Assembly (NCBI GenBank): GCA_964613695.1
Contig: CAZTIR010000001.1
Coordinates: 29,956 to 93,955, forward strand
DNA length: 64,000 nucleotides
Direction: 5' to 3'
Source: Pyrolobus sp964613695
Lineage (GTDB): Archaea > Thermoproteota > Thermoprotei_A > Sulfolobales > Pyrodictiaceae
The notes beneath the pieces are model-generated. The model saw nothing but the letters and a program-made list of their open reading frames with translations, made no database searches and had not been told where the DNA came from. Positions 15,685-24,770 of this stretch are shown piece by piece (positions within the stretch are counted from its first letter, which is position 1; each line of letters begins with the position of its first letter). Position numbers and translations under genes: made by a program.

Positions 15685-16677
15685 GAGCGCCGCCACGATA
15701 GCGATCAGCGCGGAGACGGCGTAGAGCAACAAGAGCGCCTGGTATATACTCTTCTCGTCTAGGGGGGTTTTGAGCGTGAGCAGCTGGACGAGGGTGGGTG
15801 GGCTCCTCGGGTCGCACCTAGCGTGGACCAACCCCCTCTCGTCTATCCTCGTGGGTCTCGGGATATTCCTCCTCTCTACGAAGCCGCGGACCGTGGTCAC
15901 AATCTGGAAGCCGTTGAGGATGAGCGGGGTTATCGCTATCAGGTAGATGAGCTCCTGCTTAGCCAGCATAGCCTGGTATGCCGCGAGCGCCCCTAGGGCC
16001 AGGCTCCCCGAGTCCCCGTTGAAGGCCCTGGCGGGGTACCGGTTATAGAGCAGGAGGTATACGAGTACAGCCGTGATCGTGTACGCTAGTATCGGCTCCG
16101 CCTCGGCCACTGTCACGCCCAGCCTCGACGACATTATCGCGTAGCCGGCTGCGACGGCGAGGCTCGAGGCCAGGAACGCTGTGGGCATCGACCCGTTGAC
16201 CACATCCACCATGTTGAAGGCGTTCGCCGATACTCCTATGAAGAGGGGCAGCACCAACGGGTAGACGATGGAGAGCCTAGCCCAGCCGTAGAGAGGCACA
16301 TAGACCCTCCAGTCCCCCGCGCACAGCAGGAGTATTATCGAGGCGCTAGCCATGGTTAGGAGCGGCTTCGTCACCGGATCCATCCTCCTAGCGTCATCGA
16401 CGAGCCCGACTAGAGCATTGTAGAGTGTTAGGAGGGATGCGGCGAGGTAGAATACCGGCGAGCCCCCGGCGAGAGAGTGGAGCGCTAGGAGGCCGAGGGA
16501 GAGGAGTAGCGCGAGGCCGAAGCCAGCCGCCTCTGGTACACGCGCCCTCCTCCAAGGCTTGAATATATCGACGCCGAGCAGCCCAAGCCTCTTGGACAAG
16601 ACTATGCCCAGGAGGCCGCCAGCTGCCCCCGTGACGACGCCCAGGAGCACCGCCGCGAGCAGTGCTTCGAGTGTCAC
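15661..16677 (-). CDS. UDP-GlcNAc:dolichyl-phosphate GlcNAc-1-phosphate transferase-like (GT4; AglH/Alg7 type)
   Basis: 338 residues and about ten membrane helices. Family landmarks: LVGLVDDARRMDP (catalytic Asp-Asp), ANAFNMVDVVNG (Asn-Asp), and FNGDSGSLALGA (loop with the metal- and UDP-binding Asp). The ERRNIPRPTRIDERGLVHAR loop near 255 is like the archaeal AglH cytoplasmic loop. The enzyme would load GlcNAc-1-P on dolichyl phosphate, the first step of protein N-glycosylation. That is relevant to the heavily sequon-bearing surface protein at 42.5 kb. It is divergent from the ATP-grasp gene. Confidence 0.88.
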   Translation of the reverse strand: MTLEALLAAVLLGVVTGAAGGLLGIVLSKRLGLLGVDIFKPWRRARVPEAAGFGLALLLSLGLLALHSLAGGSPVFYLAASLLTLYNALVGLVDDARRMDPVTKPLLTMASASIILLLCAGDWRVYVPLYGWARLSIVYPLVLPLFIGVSANAFNMVDVVNGSMPTAFLASSLAVAAGYAIMSSRLGVTVAEAEPILAYTITAVLVYLLLYNRYPARAFNGDSGSLALGALAAYQAMLAKQELIYLIAITPLILNGFQIVTTVRGFVERRNIPRPTRIDERGLVHARCDPRSPPTLVQLLTLKTPLDEKSIYQALLLLYAVSALIAIVAALLVYTPRV

Positions 16678-16737
16678 CTTGCCACCTCGCTACCCGCCTA
16701 TACCTGGCGGTTGAAGCTTGTAACGCGGGAGTAGCTG

Positions 16738-17646
16738 GTGGAGGCTATACTCCTTGTAGCCTCCACACGCCTCTCGTGGTCCACGAGGAGGCTTCTAAAA
16801 GCGTTTAGGGAGAGGGGGCACCGCGCCAAGCCCGTCATAGTCTCGGAGCTTAGCGTGAGGGTTGACGAGAGCGGCGTTACTATCGAGGGGTGTGGGCGGA
16901 GCCACTGCAACCCCGACGCGGTGATAGTGCGCGGCCTTGGCGCCGTCGATACGCCGGAGAAGCTGCTCTCGAGGCTAACCCTTCTAGCAGCATTCGAGGA
17001 TATGGGCGTGGTTGTGGTGAACCCGTGGCTCCCGACGCTAGTAGCGAGGAACAAGATGCTCACAGCGCTCTACCTACGGAGGGCTGGGGTGCCAATACCG
17101 CCTAGCATGCTAGCTGAGAGCATTGGGCCGGTGCTTAGAGCGTCTCGAGACTGGGGTAGGATGGTTGTGAAGCCTCTTACCGGCAGCCTGGGGCTAGGCT
17201 CCTTCCTCGCAGAGAACCTGGACCAGGCGTACCTGGCCGCCAGCCTCTTCTTGGCTACCGGGCACCCTGTCTACGCTCAGAGGTTTATCCCGAAGGAGGG
17301 TAACGCGGACATCCGCGTCTTCATCGTCGGCGACCGCGCCGTCGCCGCCGCAAGGCGGGTTGCCGCCCCCGGCGAGTGGAGGACTAACGTGGCACGCGGC
17401 GCTAGAACGGAGCCCGTGGAGCTGGACGAGGAGACACGCTACATGGCGGTAAGGGCTTCGAAGGCACTAGGCCTCTACTATGCTGGCGTGGATGTGGCTA
17501 TAGAGGGGGGCACGGGCAGGAGGTACGTGCTCGAGGTAAACGCTATGCCCAACTGGCTGGGCTTATACCGGGCTACCGGCATCGACCCCGCAGAGGAGAT
17601 AGTGGGGCTTGTGGAGAGTATCGTGAAGAGGGGCGGTGAAGAGTAG
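16738..17646 (+). CDS. RimK-like ATP-grasp ligase (LysX/MptN/RimK family)
   Basis: 302 residues. ATP-grasp features: VVVVNPWLPTLVARNKMLTALYLRRAGVPIP (pre-ATP-grasp and start of domain), VVKPLTGSLGLGSF (P-loop-like Lys and Gly-rich loop), RFIPKEGNADIRVFIVGD, and the metal-binding GVDVAIEG...YVLEVNAMPNW (Glu and Asn). Family members add Glu to an acceptor such as an F420 or tetrahydromethanopterin tail, a carrier protein, or ribosomal S6. The acceptor cannot be told from sequence. It starts with GTG. Confidence 0.85.
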   Translation: MEAILLVASTRLSWSTRRLLKAFRERGHRAKPVIVSELSVRVDESGVTIEGCGRSHCNPDAVIVRGLGAVDTPEKLLSRLTLLAAFEDMGVVVVNPWLPTLVARNKMLTALYLRRAGVPIPPSMLAESIGPVLRASRDWGRMVVKPLTGSLGLGSFLAENLDQAYLAASLFLATGHPVYAQRFIPKEGNADIRVFIVGDRAVAAARRVAAPGEWRTNVARGARTEPVELDEETRYMAVRASKALGLYYAGVDVAIEGGTGRRYVLEVNAMPNWLGLYRATGIDPAEEIVGLVESIVKRGGEE

Positions 17647-17699
17647 GAAACCGGGCGAGCCTCCGGGGCGATGAGCGGGGGCTCTCGCACGAGCCCCGC

Positions 17700-18731
17700 C
17701 TACCGTACAAGGAGCCTCGCGAGGATAGAGGCTATGCGGCCCGGCAGTAGCGATAATATCTTCTCCGCGGCGCCCAGGTCGCCGAGGGCTATCCTCATCG
17801 CGAGGCTCCCGCCCATCCTCCTCATGAACCTGGCTCTCGCCTCGGGTGAGGCGCTCTTAACGTAGTCCAGCAGCTTCCTCTGCACCTCTATGCTCCTCCC
17901 CAGCTTCTCGAGCTCACGCCTAGCACTCTTGTCGCCCTCGAGCATCCTGAATACCAGCTTCGCGCTAAGCGCGGCGGGCCTGATACCCTCCCCGGTGACA
18001 GGGTAGACGAAGCCAGCAGCCTCCCCCACGTGCACGGTCTCGGAGTAGACTAGGTTCCAGTTGACACCACCGATGTTGATATAGGAGCCTTTGGGGGCCT
18101 CAACCTGCTCCACGTTAAGCCTCTTCACGAACTCGTTCAGCATCGAGAGGAACTCTACGGGCGAGCCGTAGCCCCCGACGCCTATCCTAGCCTCGCGGGG
18201 CGAGTGCGGGAAGACCCAGTAGTAGCCGACGAGCCTAGAGTCGAAGTGTATCTCTATCACACCCTCCTCGAAACCGCCACGATACACGCCCTGCACCGCG
18301 TATATGCGATCGCCCCGGTAGCCTGGAGCCAGGGGGCCAGCCGCGACCACGAGCCTCTCCCACACAGCCTCGACTCCCGGCACGCGGCGAGAGCGGAAGT
18401 CGAAGACCGTGTACTTCTTCACATCCACGCCCTCTAGGATTGAGGCTATGAACCTCTTCTTGTCCAGGAGGTAGCCCCAACGCCTCCCCTCCTGCGACCA
18501 GAGGAGCTCGCCATCGAGGTACACGCGGAAACCCCTAACCTCTACAAGCACCGAGTCGGGGTCGACGCGCCCCACCTGCTCGACGTAAAGCTCTGGTATG
18601 GCGCCCCCGCACACCTTGCCACCAGGCTCCATAGCGTCTACAACCATCACCCTATAGCCGCGGTCGGAGGCTAGTCTCGCGAACCAGGCCCCAGCTGGCC
18701 CCCCACCCACGATCAGGTAGTCCAGCTTCAC
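17700..18731 (-). CDS. geranylgeranyl reductase family FAD-dependent oxidoreductase
   Basis: 343 residues. The N-terminal FAD dinucleotide-binding motif is DYLIVGGGPAGAWFARLAS, followed by GGKVCGGAIP (the Cys region of the family). The mid-protein substrate motif YYWVFPHSPREARIGVGGYG and the second FAD motif HVGEAAGFVYPVTGEGIRPA are diagnostic. The enzyme saturates geranylgeranyl chains of archaeal membrane lipids. It starts 3 nt after the end of the prenyl synthase gene and is surely in the same operon. Confidence 0.93.
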   Translation of the reverse strand: MKLDYLIVGGGPAGAWFARLASDRGYRVMVVDAMEPGGKVCGGAIPELYVEQVGRVDPDSVLVEVRGFRVYLDGELLWSQEGRRWGYLLDKKRFIASILEGVDVKKYTVFDFRSRRVPGVEAVWERLVVAAGPLAPGYRGDRIYAVQGVYRGGFEEGVIEIHFDSRLVGYYWVFPHSPREARIGVGGYGSPVEFLSMLNEFVKRLNVEQVEAPKGSYINIGGVNWNLVYSETVHVGEAAGFVYPVTGEGIRPAALSAKLVFRMLEGDKSARRELEKLGRSIEVQRKLLDYVKSASPEARARFMRRMGGSLAMRIALGDLGAAEKILSLLPGRIASILARLLVR

Positions 18732-18734
18732 GCG

Positions 18735-19607
18735 CTACAACCCCGGTATCTCGAGACCAGCCTCTCTAAACATGCTTTTTACCACAAACCTTGGGAGCAG
18801 GGAGGCCATCCTGGCGAAGAAGCCGCGGAAAAGCCTCTGCGCTAGAGAGTCTAGCTCGGCGAAGAGGGAGCGCAGCCTAGGCAAAGCGGCCTCCAGGATG
18901 TTCACGGGGTTGCCGAGCCACTCTAGGAGCCTCACAACGCTACCATCCCTCTCGCCCCTCATATAGTCGACGATATCGTCGGCCAACTGGTAGGCCACGC
19001 CCATCAACTCGCCATAACGCCCGAGGAGCGAGAGCCTCTCATTATCGACGCCCGCCACAACGCCGCCCAGCTCCGCGGCTAGGCGGAAGAGGCTACCGGT
19101 CTTCAGCCTGACAACCTCCAGGTACCCACCCCTCCCGGTATAAGCGTCGAGCACCTCGCCACGCGATATGTCGTACCACGCCACCACGCTCCTCTCGACA
19201 GCCCGGTACCCGTACCGGAGCAGAAGGAGGCGCTGGGCAAACGATATCAACAAGTTGGCCGCCATGACCGCGCGGCCGGGCCCGTACTTGAGCCAGGCGG
19301 CTGCGCGACCCCTCCTAACCTCGTCCCCGTCTATCACATCGTCTATCGCCAGGCTCGCCGAGTGGACTATCTCGACTGCTACAGCGGCATCCAGAGCCTC
19401 TGACCACGAGGAGCCCATAGCCTCGGCTATCAACAGCGTCGCGAAGCCACGCAGCCTCTTACCACCAGCCACTATATACTCGTGTATACCCAGCTCGTCG
19501 TACTCGCCCAACTCCCGCAGACGCGCTCCAATCCCCTCCTCTAGGAGCCTCCTCGCCTCCCTCCACCGTTCCACTATAAGCCTCTCTGAAACACTCTCAG
19601 TCAACAC
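18735..19607 (-). CDS. geranylgeranyl/polyprenyl diphosphate synthase
   Basis: About 290 residues. The conserved GGKRLRG motif binds IPP. The first aspartate-rich motif is IDDVID (with the large side-chain environment HSASLA before it) and the second is ADDIVDY. It makes the C20 or longer prenyl chain used for ether lipids. GTG 19607 is preferred over GTG 19643 because GGAGTGA sits 4-5 nt ahead and it avoids overlapping the upstream gene. The downstream geranylgeranyl reductase completes a two-step lipid module. Confidence 0.93.
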   Translation of the reverse strand: MLTESVSERLIVERWREARRLLEEGIGARLRELGEYDELGIHEYIVAGGKRLRGFATLLIAEAMGSSWSEALDAAVAVEIVHSASLAIDDVIDGDEVRRGRAAAWLKYGPGRAVMAANLLISFAQRLLLLRYGYRAVERSVVAWYDISRGEVLDAYTGRGGYLEVVRLKTGSLFRLAAELGGVVAGVDNERLSLLGRYGELMGVAYQLADDIVDYMRGERDGSVVRLLEWLGNPVNILEAALPRLRSLFAELDSLAQRLFRGFFARMASLLPRFVVKSMFREAGLEIPGL

Positions 19608-19620
19608 CGTGTCACTCCGT

Positions 19621-20136
19621 CTATGTGATACCCGCCGCCTCACGATATATGAGTGTGGCTATCGTGTACCCGGTCGCCACCAGCAAGGGGAAGAGGCTAA
19701 ACGCGAGGTACACAATGCCGCCAAGCCTCTTATGCGCCTCGAGGAGTAGAGCAGCGGCCACGAGTAGAAGGTTCACCGCCGTCTCTGTGCCCGGCGTCAT
19801 GCTAGCGTACATGAGTATCATTGATGCTGCTATAAGCCCGGCTATCTTCTCGTGCCCCGATGCCATATAGTAGGAGATGAGGGCCAGCATCGTAACTACG
19901 GGGGAGAGGCTCACGAGCCTCTCGTGGAAACGTGGAAACCTGTACACGAGCCTAGTGGCTCCACGAGTAGCCGCGCAGACGCTCTCAACCAGAAGCGCTA
20001 CAAGTACACCGATGAGCGGAGAGTAGTTGACGCTAATCACTATCGCCAGGGGGGCGCCGATGGCTATACAAGCTAGGCACGACACTACACCAACCCTGCC
20101 CTCGAGCAACGCCACGACACTGCGCACGGGCGGCAC
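19621..20136 (-). CDS. multi-pass membrane protein, unknown
   Basis: 171 residues with about five hydrophobic helices (near 15-35, 40-58, 78-92, 97-125, 140-162). No recognised motif; the loop RGATRLVYRFPRFHERL is the longest soluble part. It is first in the operon leading to the prenyl synthase and the reductase, so a link to isoprenoid membrane lipids or to prenyl donors is plausible by context only. Divergent from the PCNA gene. Confidence 0.6.
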   Translation of the reverse strand: MPPVRSVVALLEGRVGVVSCLACIAIGAPLAIVISVNYSPLIGVLVALLVESVCAATRGATRLVYRFPRFHERLVSLSPVVTMLALISYYMASGHEKIAGLIAASMILMYASMTPGTETAVNLLLVAAALLLEAHKRLGGIVYLAFSLFPLLVATGYTIATLIYREAAGIT

Positions 20137-20275
20137 CGGGCTCCCCTCGGTGGTTCTCTCCTCACCGCGCGACCAGCATGCTCGGCCGCGCGGGTTCCGG
20201 TCACAGCCCGACTACGGGTCAACCCCTACACCCTATATCCTAATTACACCTTATGTTCCACACGGGTGGAGGCTT

Positions 20276-21019
20276 GTGAGGGCACGGCTCGCATACCCCG
20301 ACGCTAAATCCCTCCAGAGCATCATGGAGACGCTCTCCAAGATAGTCGACGAGGCCGTCATGAAGATAACAAAGGAGAACGTGAGGATTAGGGCTCTTGA
20401 CCCGGCGCACGTGGCCATGATAGACATTGTGCTAGAGCCCGACGTCTTCCTCGAGTACGAGGTGGAGGACGAGGAGGCTAAGGTGGGCTTCAACGTCGTG
20501 AACATAGCTAAGATTGTGAAGAGGGGCAAGAAGGGTAACAGGGTTGAGATAGAGGCGACCGACGAGCACGTAACATGGACTATAGTGGGCGCGGCGGTGA
20601 AGAGGTATAAGCTGCTAAACCTCGAGGTGGCGGAGCCCGAGATACCGGAAGCCCAGTTCGAGTTCAAGGCTAGAATAGCGATGATAGTGGACGCGTTCAA
20701 GAACGCACTCCGCGACGCGGAGACGGTTGGAGACACGGTTGAGCTGGAGGCAGACGAGGAGAAGCTAGTGATCAGGGGCATAGGCACGGCGGTAGCCGAG
20801 ACCGAGATAACGAGGGATAAGCCAGCCGTCGTGGACTTCCAGGTGGAGGAGCACTCCAAGGCCTCCTATAGCATCGATTACTTGAAACACGTGCTAGCGC
20901 TGACGAAGGTGGCTGACACGGTGATAGTAGAGTTCTCGAACGAGGCGCCTCTAAGACTGCAATTCTCCCTGCCCGCCGGCGGCAGGGTAACCTACCTCCT
21001 CGCCCCCAAAGTCGCCTAG
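20276..21019 (+). CDS. pcn: DNA polymerase sliding clamp (PCNA)
   Basis: 247 residues, the usual size. It has RARLAYPDAKSLQSIMETLS, the EVMKITKENVRIRALDPAHVAMIDI core, the inter-domain connecting region, and the C-terminal KVADTVIVEFSNEAPLRLQF...YLLAPKVA tail. The trimeric clamp tethers polymerase, NucS, ligase and FEN1. GTG 20276 is chosen because GGTGGAGG lies 3-10 nt ahead and because an extension upstream is not PCNA-like. A TATA candidate CTATATCC is at 20232-20239. Crenarchaea usually carry three PCNA paralogues; which one this is cannot be told here. Confidence 0.96.
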   Translation: MRARLAYPDAKSLQSIMETLSKIVDEAVMKITKENVRIRALDPAHVAMIDIVLEPDVFLEYEVEDEEAKVGFNVVNIAKIVKRGKKGNRVEIEATDEHVTWTIVGAAVKRYKLLNLEVAEPEIPEAQFEFKARIAMIVDAFKNALRDAETVGDTVELEADEEKLVIRGIGTAVAETEITRDKPAVVDFQVEEHSKASYSIDYLKHVLALTKVADTVIVEFSNEAPLRLQFSLPAGGRVTYLLAPKVA

Positions 21020-21403
21020 ACACCAGCGTGGAGCCCAGACTGTAAAGAAGCCCGCAAACCCGCCGATGAGCGTGGCCGAAAGTAGTAGAGGATAGACGCC
21101 AAGGAGGGATGAGGCTAGGAGCGCGAGGATGGAGAGGAGTGTGTAGGAGACAGCCCATGCTCTCCTCGCGAGACGCGCCCTCCTCGAAATCTCTGCTAGA
21201 AGCTCTACAGCCTCTGCAACCCTACCCTCGCCTAGAAGCCTCTCAACGGCCGCCAGTGCCTCTCGGAAGCGGGGTGTGGGCGGTATAGGGGGCTTCAGGC
21301 TAAGGGAGAGAATGATACCCCTCTCCGCTAGAAGAGCCTCAAACTCGTCGCGGGCACTATGGTATACTCTAGAGAAAAGATCCACTAACCTGGGGCACGT
21401 CAA
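20951..21403 (-). CDS. hypothetical protein with two membrane helices
   Basis: 150 residues. A soluble helical N-terminal part (1-80, including RFREALAAVERLLGEGRVAEAVELLAEISRRAR, TPR-like in feel) is followed by two close membrane segments (WAVSYTLLSILALLASSLLGVYPLLLSATLIGGFAGFFTVWAP, split at the GVYP turn). The C-terminus is soluble. The final 69 nt overlap the end of the PCNA gene on the other strand. It follows the ilvN gene by 5 nt and may be a fellow operon member. Function unknown. Confidence 0.55.
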   Translation of the reverse strand: MTCPRLVDLFSRVYHSARDEFEALLAERGIILSLSLKPPIPPTPRFREALAAVERLLGEGRVAEAVELLAEISRRARLARRAWAVSYTLLSILALLASSLLGVYPLLLSATLIGGFAGFFTVWAPRWCLGDFGGEEVGYPAAGGQGELQS

Positions 21404-21408
21404 GAGCC

Positions 21409-21693
21409 CTAGCCCCTTATTGCCGCCGCCGTCGCCTCGCTTAGCTCGTCCTCCGGCGGCTCTACTTTAACCGTATAAGTCTCTGGCAGCCTGTCGAGCT
21501 TCGCTGCAACCCATCTAACCTCCTTGCTCTCCCCCTCGAGGTATATCGTTATCTCGACGCGGTTACCGTCGCTGAACCTCGCGTGGAGCTGGTTATAGTG
21601 GACCTTACCCCTCCTCAGAATATTCACTATGCGCATGAGCCCATCCATCCCGCCAAACGCGCTTATATACATCTTGTACCTGTTCATCGCCAC
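21409..21693 (-). CDS. ilvN: acetolactate synthase small (regulatory) subunit, ACT domain
   Basis: 94 residues: a single ACT domain (MYISAFGGMDGLMRIVNILRRGKVHYNQL and RVEITIYLEGESKEVRWVAAKLDRLPETYTVKVE). It is shorter than most bacterial IlvH/IlvN, which carry a second domain; single-ACT versions are known. It would bind valine or another effector and modulate the large subunit, whose gene lies 23 nt upstream. The ATG at residue 3 is an equally good start. Confidence 0.85.
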   Translation of the reverse strand: MAMNRYKMYISAFGGMDGLMRIVNILRRGKVHYNQLHARFSDGNRVEITIYLEGESKEVRWVAAKLDRLPETYTVKVEPPEDELSEATAAAIRG

Positions 21694-21716
21694 GGTTTCT
21701 CACCCCCGCGGGGCGC

Positions 21717-23474
21717 TCAACCCTCGTATACCAAGCTTACGTCCTCCATGCCCGGAGGGAGCAGGGCGTTTGTGAGCCAGTCGCCTGGCTTAACCCACGG
21801 GTATACTATGTCGAGCTCACGGTCTATCATAACGTCGACCACTAGCGGCTCGTCGTTGCGCAGAGCCCATCTCACCCACTTCTCAAGCTCGTGGTAGTCT
21901 GCCGGCCTCACGCCCTCTACGCCGAAAGACTCTGCCACCTTCACGAAGTCCGGTCTCTCGGTGAAGTGCGTTGCCACGATCCTCCTCTCGTATAGGAATA
22001 TCTGCCACTGCTTGACCAGCATTAGCGCCCTGTTATCGAATATCACCGTTATGACTGGGAGGTTGTAGTCGCGCACGAGGGCAAGGTTGTTCATAGTCAT
22101 CTGGAAGCTCCCGTCGCCATCGATGTTCAGGACTGGGCGGTCGCGAGCAGCAATCTTCGCCCCGAGGGCCGCTGGTAGCCCGAAGCCCATGGTGCCTAGG
22201 CCCGCTGAGGTTATCCAAGTGCCGGGTATGTAGACGTCCCAGTGTATCTCGGCCCACATCTGGTGGCTGCCGACGCCCGTCGTTGTTATAGTGTTCCTGG
22301 GCATCACCTGGCGCAGCAGCTTGAGAACCTTCCATGGCGCGAAGGGCTTCATCTGCTCCGCGAGCTTCTCCATAGCCTCCTCGTACCGCCTCCTGATGTA
22401 GAGCAGCCACTCTACGAACTTCGTATCCTTCCTAGCCACCTTGGGCAGGGCGTCTAGGAGCATTCTCAGCGCCTTCTTCGCATCAGCGACTATCCCCACC
22501 GCGGGCTCCACGTTCTTACCTATCTCACTCGGATCTATGTCAATGTGGATTATCTTCTTCTCCTTGAGCTCCGGCTCGAAACGGCCGACGGTCCTATCCG
22601 AGAACCTTGTCCCAACGGCGAGAATCACATCAGCATTGGCTAGCGCCGCATCACCCTCAGCACGCCCATGCATGCCAGCCGGCCCCATCACGAGCGGGTG
22701 GTCGGCGGGCACGCTATTCTTCCCGGGGAGCGTTGTCACTATCGGCGCCCAGAGGCGCTCAGCAAGCTCTATCACCTCGGGCCAGGCTCCACTCCAGTAC
22801 ACGCCGGTTCCGACGAGTATAACGGGCCTCTTGGCGGCGAGCAGGAGCCGGGCAGCAGCCTCTATATCCTCGCGGCGCGGCTCCGGGGGCTCATACTTCT
22901 TGAAGTCTAGCGGTAGTAGACCCGAGTCTGGGCACTCGCAGCGCGTGAGCTGGATATCTCTCGGGAAGTCGACTAGCGTGGGCCCGGGTCTCCCGAGCGT
23001 CGCCAGCATGTAGGCCGTCTTTACAGCCGGTATGGCCTCCTCAGGCCTCTTTATCTGGTAGGCGAACTTCGTGATGGGTGCCACGACGCCCACTATATCG
23101 GTCTCCTGGAAGGCGTCCCTGCCGAAGACCTGTGTCGGCACCTGTCCCGTCAGGAAGAAGACGGGAGAGGAATCCATGTAGGCGTTAGCCACGCCCGTAA
23201 CGATGTTAGTCGCGCCGGGGCCCGAGGTGACAGCGACGACAGCCGGCCTCTTCCTAACCCTGCCGTAGGCGTCGGCGGCGTGCGCCGCACCCTGCTCATG
23301 CCGGAACATGTAGATGTTGAACCCGCCCACAACCTCCATGGCGTCGTAGAAGGCCATTATACTTCCTCCGGTAACGCCGAAGACGTCGACAGCCTTCATC
23401 TCTCTGAGCGCTTTCGCTACCTGATCCACGACCCTACTTCCCGCAAATCCAACCTCATCTTCCCTCCGTCGCAC
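21717..23474 (-). CDS. ilvB: acetolactate synthase large subunit
   Basis: 585 residues. This thiamine-diphosphate enzyme makes acetolactate from two pyruvates (valine/leucine) or acetohydroxybutyrate (isoleucine). The catalytic Glu lies in RHEQGAAHAADAYGR, the ThDP/Mg motif in NIDGDGSFQMTMNNLALVRDYNLPVITVIFDN, the central FAD-binding-like domain starts near 190, and SGPGATNIVTGVANAYMDSSP is the family block. The length is normal. It is divergent from the leuA-like gene; the 100-bp gap holds both promoters. Confidence 0.96.
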   Translation of the reverse strand: MRRREDEVGFAGSRVVDQVAKALREMKAVDVFGVTGGSIMAFYDAMEVVGGFNIYMFRHEQGAAHAADAYGRVRKRPAVVAVTSGPGATNIVTGVANAYMDSSPVFFLTGQVPTQVFGRDAFQETDIVGVVAPITKFAYQIKRPEEAIPAVKTAYMLATLGRPGPTLVDFPRDIQLTRCECPDSGLLPLDFKKYEPPEPRREDIEAAARLLLAAKRPVILVGTGVYWSGAWPEVIELAERLWAPIVTTLPGKNSVPADHPLVMGPAGMHGRAEGDAALANADVILAVGTRFSDRTVGRFEPELKEKKIIHIDIDPSEIGKNVEPAVGIVADAKKALRMLLDALPKVARKDTKFVEWLLYIRRRYEEAMEKLAEQMKPFAPWKVLKLLRQVMPRNTITTTGVGSHQMWAEIHWDVYIPGTWITSAGLGTMGFGLPAALGAKIAARDRPVLNIDGDGSFQMTMNNLALVRDYNLPVITVIFDNRALMLVKQWQIFLYERRIVATHFTERPDFVKVAESFGVEGVRPADYHELEKWVRWALRNDEPLVVDVMIDRELDIVYPWVKPGDWLTNALLPPGMEDVSLVYEG

Positions 23475-23576
23475 CTCGCTCCCACCGCTTTCACACGTAT
23501 TTAAGCATTATTCCTGGCTTGGGAGCGGCACCAATAGGCTTATAAGGAGTGATTGTGGGCAGGCCGTGGTCTGGGG

Positions 23577-24725
23577 TTGCCTATTGTTGCAAGAATCCGC
23601 ATCTTCGACACGACGCTGAGAGATGGCGAGCAGATGGCTGGCGTGGAGCTGAGCCTAGAGGATAAGATCGAGATAGCACATGCTCTCGACGAGCTGGGCG
23701 TCGATATAATAGAGGCTGGGTTCCCCGCATCCTCCGACATCGACTTCAAGTCCGTGAAGCTCGTCTCTCGCGAGGTGTCGAGGGCGAGGGTTGCTGGGCT
23801 TGCGCGCGCGAACAGGAAGGATATAGATGCCGCTGCCGAGGCCGAGGCTCACATAATACACGTTTTCATAGCGACCAGCGACATACACATGAAGTACAAG
23901 CTCCGCATGACCCCCGAGGAGGTGCTCCAGAGGGCTGTGGAGGCTGTGGAGTACGCCAAGAGCTATGGCGTTGAGGTGCTATTCTCGGCCGAGGATGCTA
24001 CGAGGAGTAACCGCGAGTTCCTCCTCCAGGTCTACAAGGCTGTGGTGGAGGCCGGAGCCAGGTACATAAACATACCCGACACGGTCGGCGTCATGATGCC
24101 GTGGGAGATGGAGGATCTGGTGAGGTTCATACGCTCCAACCTACCCGAGTGGGTGAAGATAGATGTGCACTGCCACAACGACTTCGGCATGGCAACTGCT
24201 AACAGTGTAGTATCGGTGAGGGCTGGCGCCGATGGGGTACAGGTTACAGTCAATGGTTTTGGAGAGAGGGCTGGGAACGCTGCCCTGGAGGAGGTTGTCG
24301 CGGCTCTACACTTCAGGATGGGGCTGAAAACCAACATTAGGCTCGAGAAGCTCTACGAGGTGTCCAGGCTCGTCGCCGAGAAGTTCGGCATAAGCCTTCC
24401 GCCCAACAAGCCCGTTGTCGGGGACAACGCGTTCGCCCACGAGGCCGGGATACACGTGCACGGGGTGCTCAACAACCCGCTCACCTATGAGCCGATACCC
24501 CCGGAGGCTGTCGGGGCTAGGAGGAGGATAGTGCTGGGCAGGCATAGTGGCCGCCACGCGGTAGAGTATGTGCTGAAGCATCTCGGCTACTACCCGGAGC
24601 CGGAGCTCGTGGACTACGTGCTGAGGAGGATTAAGGAGGTAGCACCCTACGCCAAGAAGGTCACGGAGGATCTGGTTAGGAGGATTGTCGAGGAGTACTA
24701 TAGCCTCCGGAGGGTGACCGCCTAA
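23577..24725 (+). CDS. leuA: 2-isopropylmalate synthase / LeuA-family re-citrate-type condensing enzyme
   Basis: About 382 residues. The HMGL-like TIM barrel begins RIFDTTLRDGEQMAGVELSLE (metal-binding Asp and catalytic residues), with HCHNDFGMATAN (metal His) and VTVNGFGERAGNAALEE. It lacks the roughly 130-residue C-terminal regulatory domain of classic LeuA, so feedback control may be absent. Citramalate synthase or homocitrate synthase cannot be excluded, but the ilvD and ilvB neighbours favour isopropylmalate or citramalate. TTG 23577 is chosen: the TATA-like GCTTATAAG at 23538-23546 predicts a transcript starting near 23570. Confidence 0.88.
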   Translation: MPIVARIRIFDTTLRDGEQMAGVELSLEDKIEIAHALDELGVDIIEAGFPASSDIDFKSVKLVSREVSRARVAGLARANRKDIDAAAEAEAHIIHVFIATSDIHMKYKLRMTPEEVLQRAVEAVEYAKSYGVEVLFSAEDATRSNREFLLQVYKAVVEAGARYINIPDTVGVMMPWEMEDLVRFIRSNLPEWVKIDVHCHNDFGMATANSVVSVRAGADGVQVTVNGFGERAGNAALEEVVAALHFRMGLKTNIRLEKLYEVSRLVAEKFGISLPPNKPVVGDNAFAHEAGIHVHGVLNNPLTYEPIPPEAVGARRRIVLGRHSGRHAVEYVLKHLGYYPEPELVDYVLRRIKEVAPYAKKVTEDLVRRIVEEYYSLRRVTA

Positions 24726-24770
24726 ACACTGTTTACGCGGGAGCGTCTCGAACCTCGCTGGTGCAAACCT

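Noticed and set aside
20251..20859. A 202-residue Ser/Thr-rich frame on the minus strand of the PCNA gene.
   Set aside because: It is the mirror image of the PCNA coding frame, with composition (Ser/Thr/Ala) typical of antisense of Glu/Lys/Val-rich genes.
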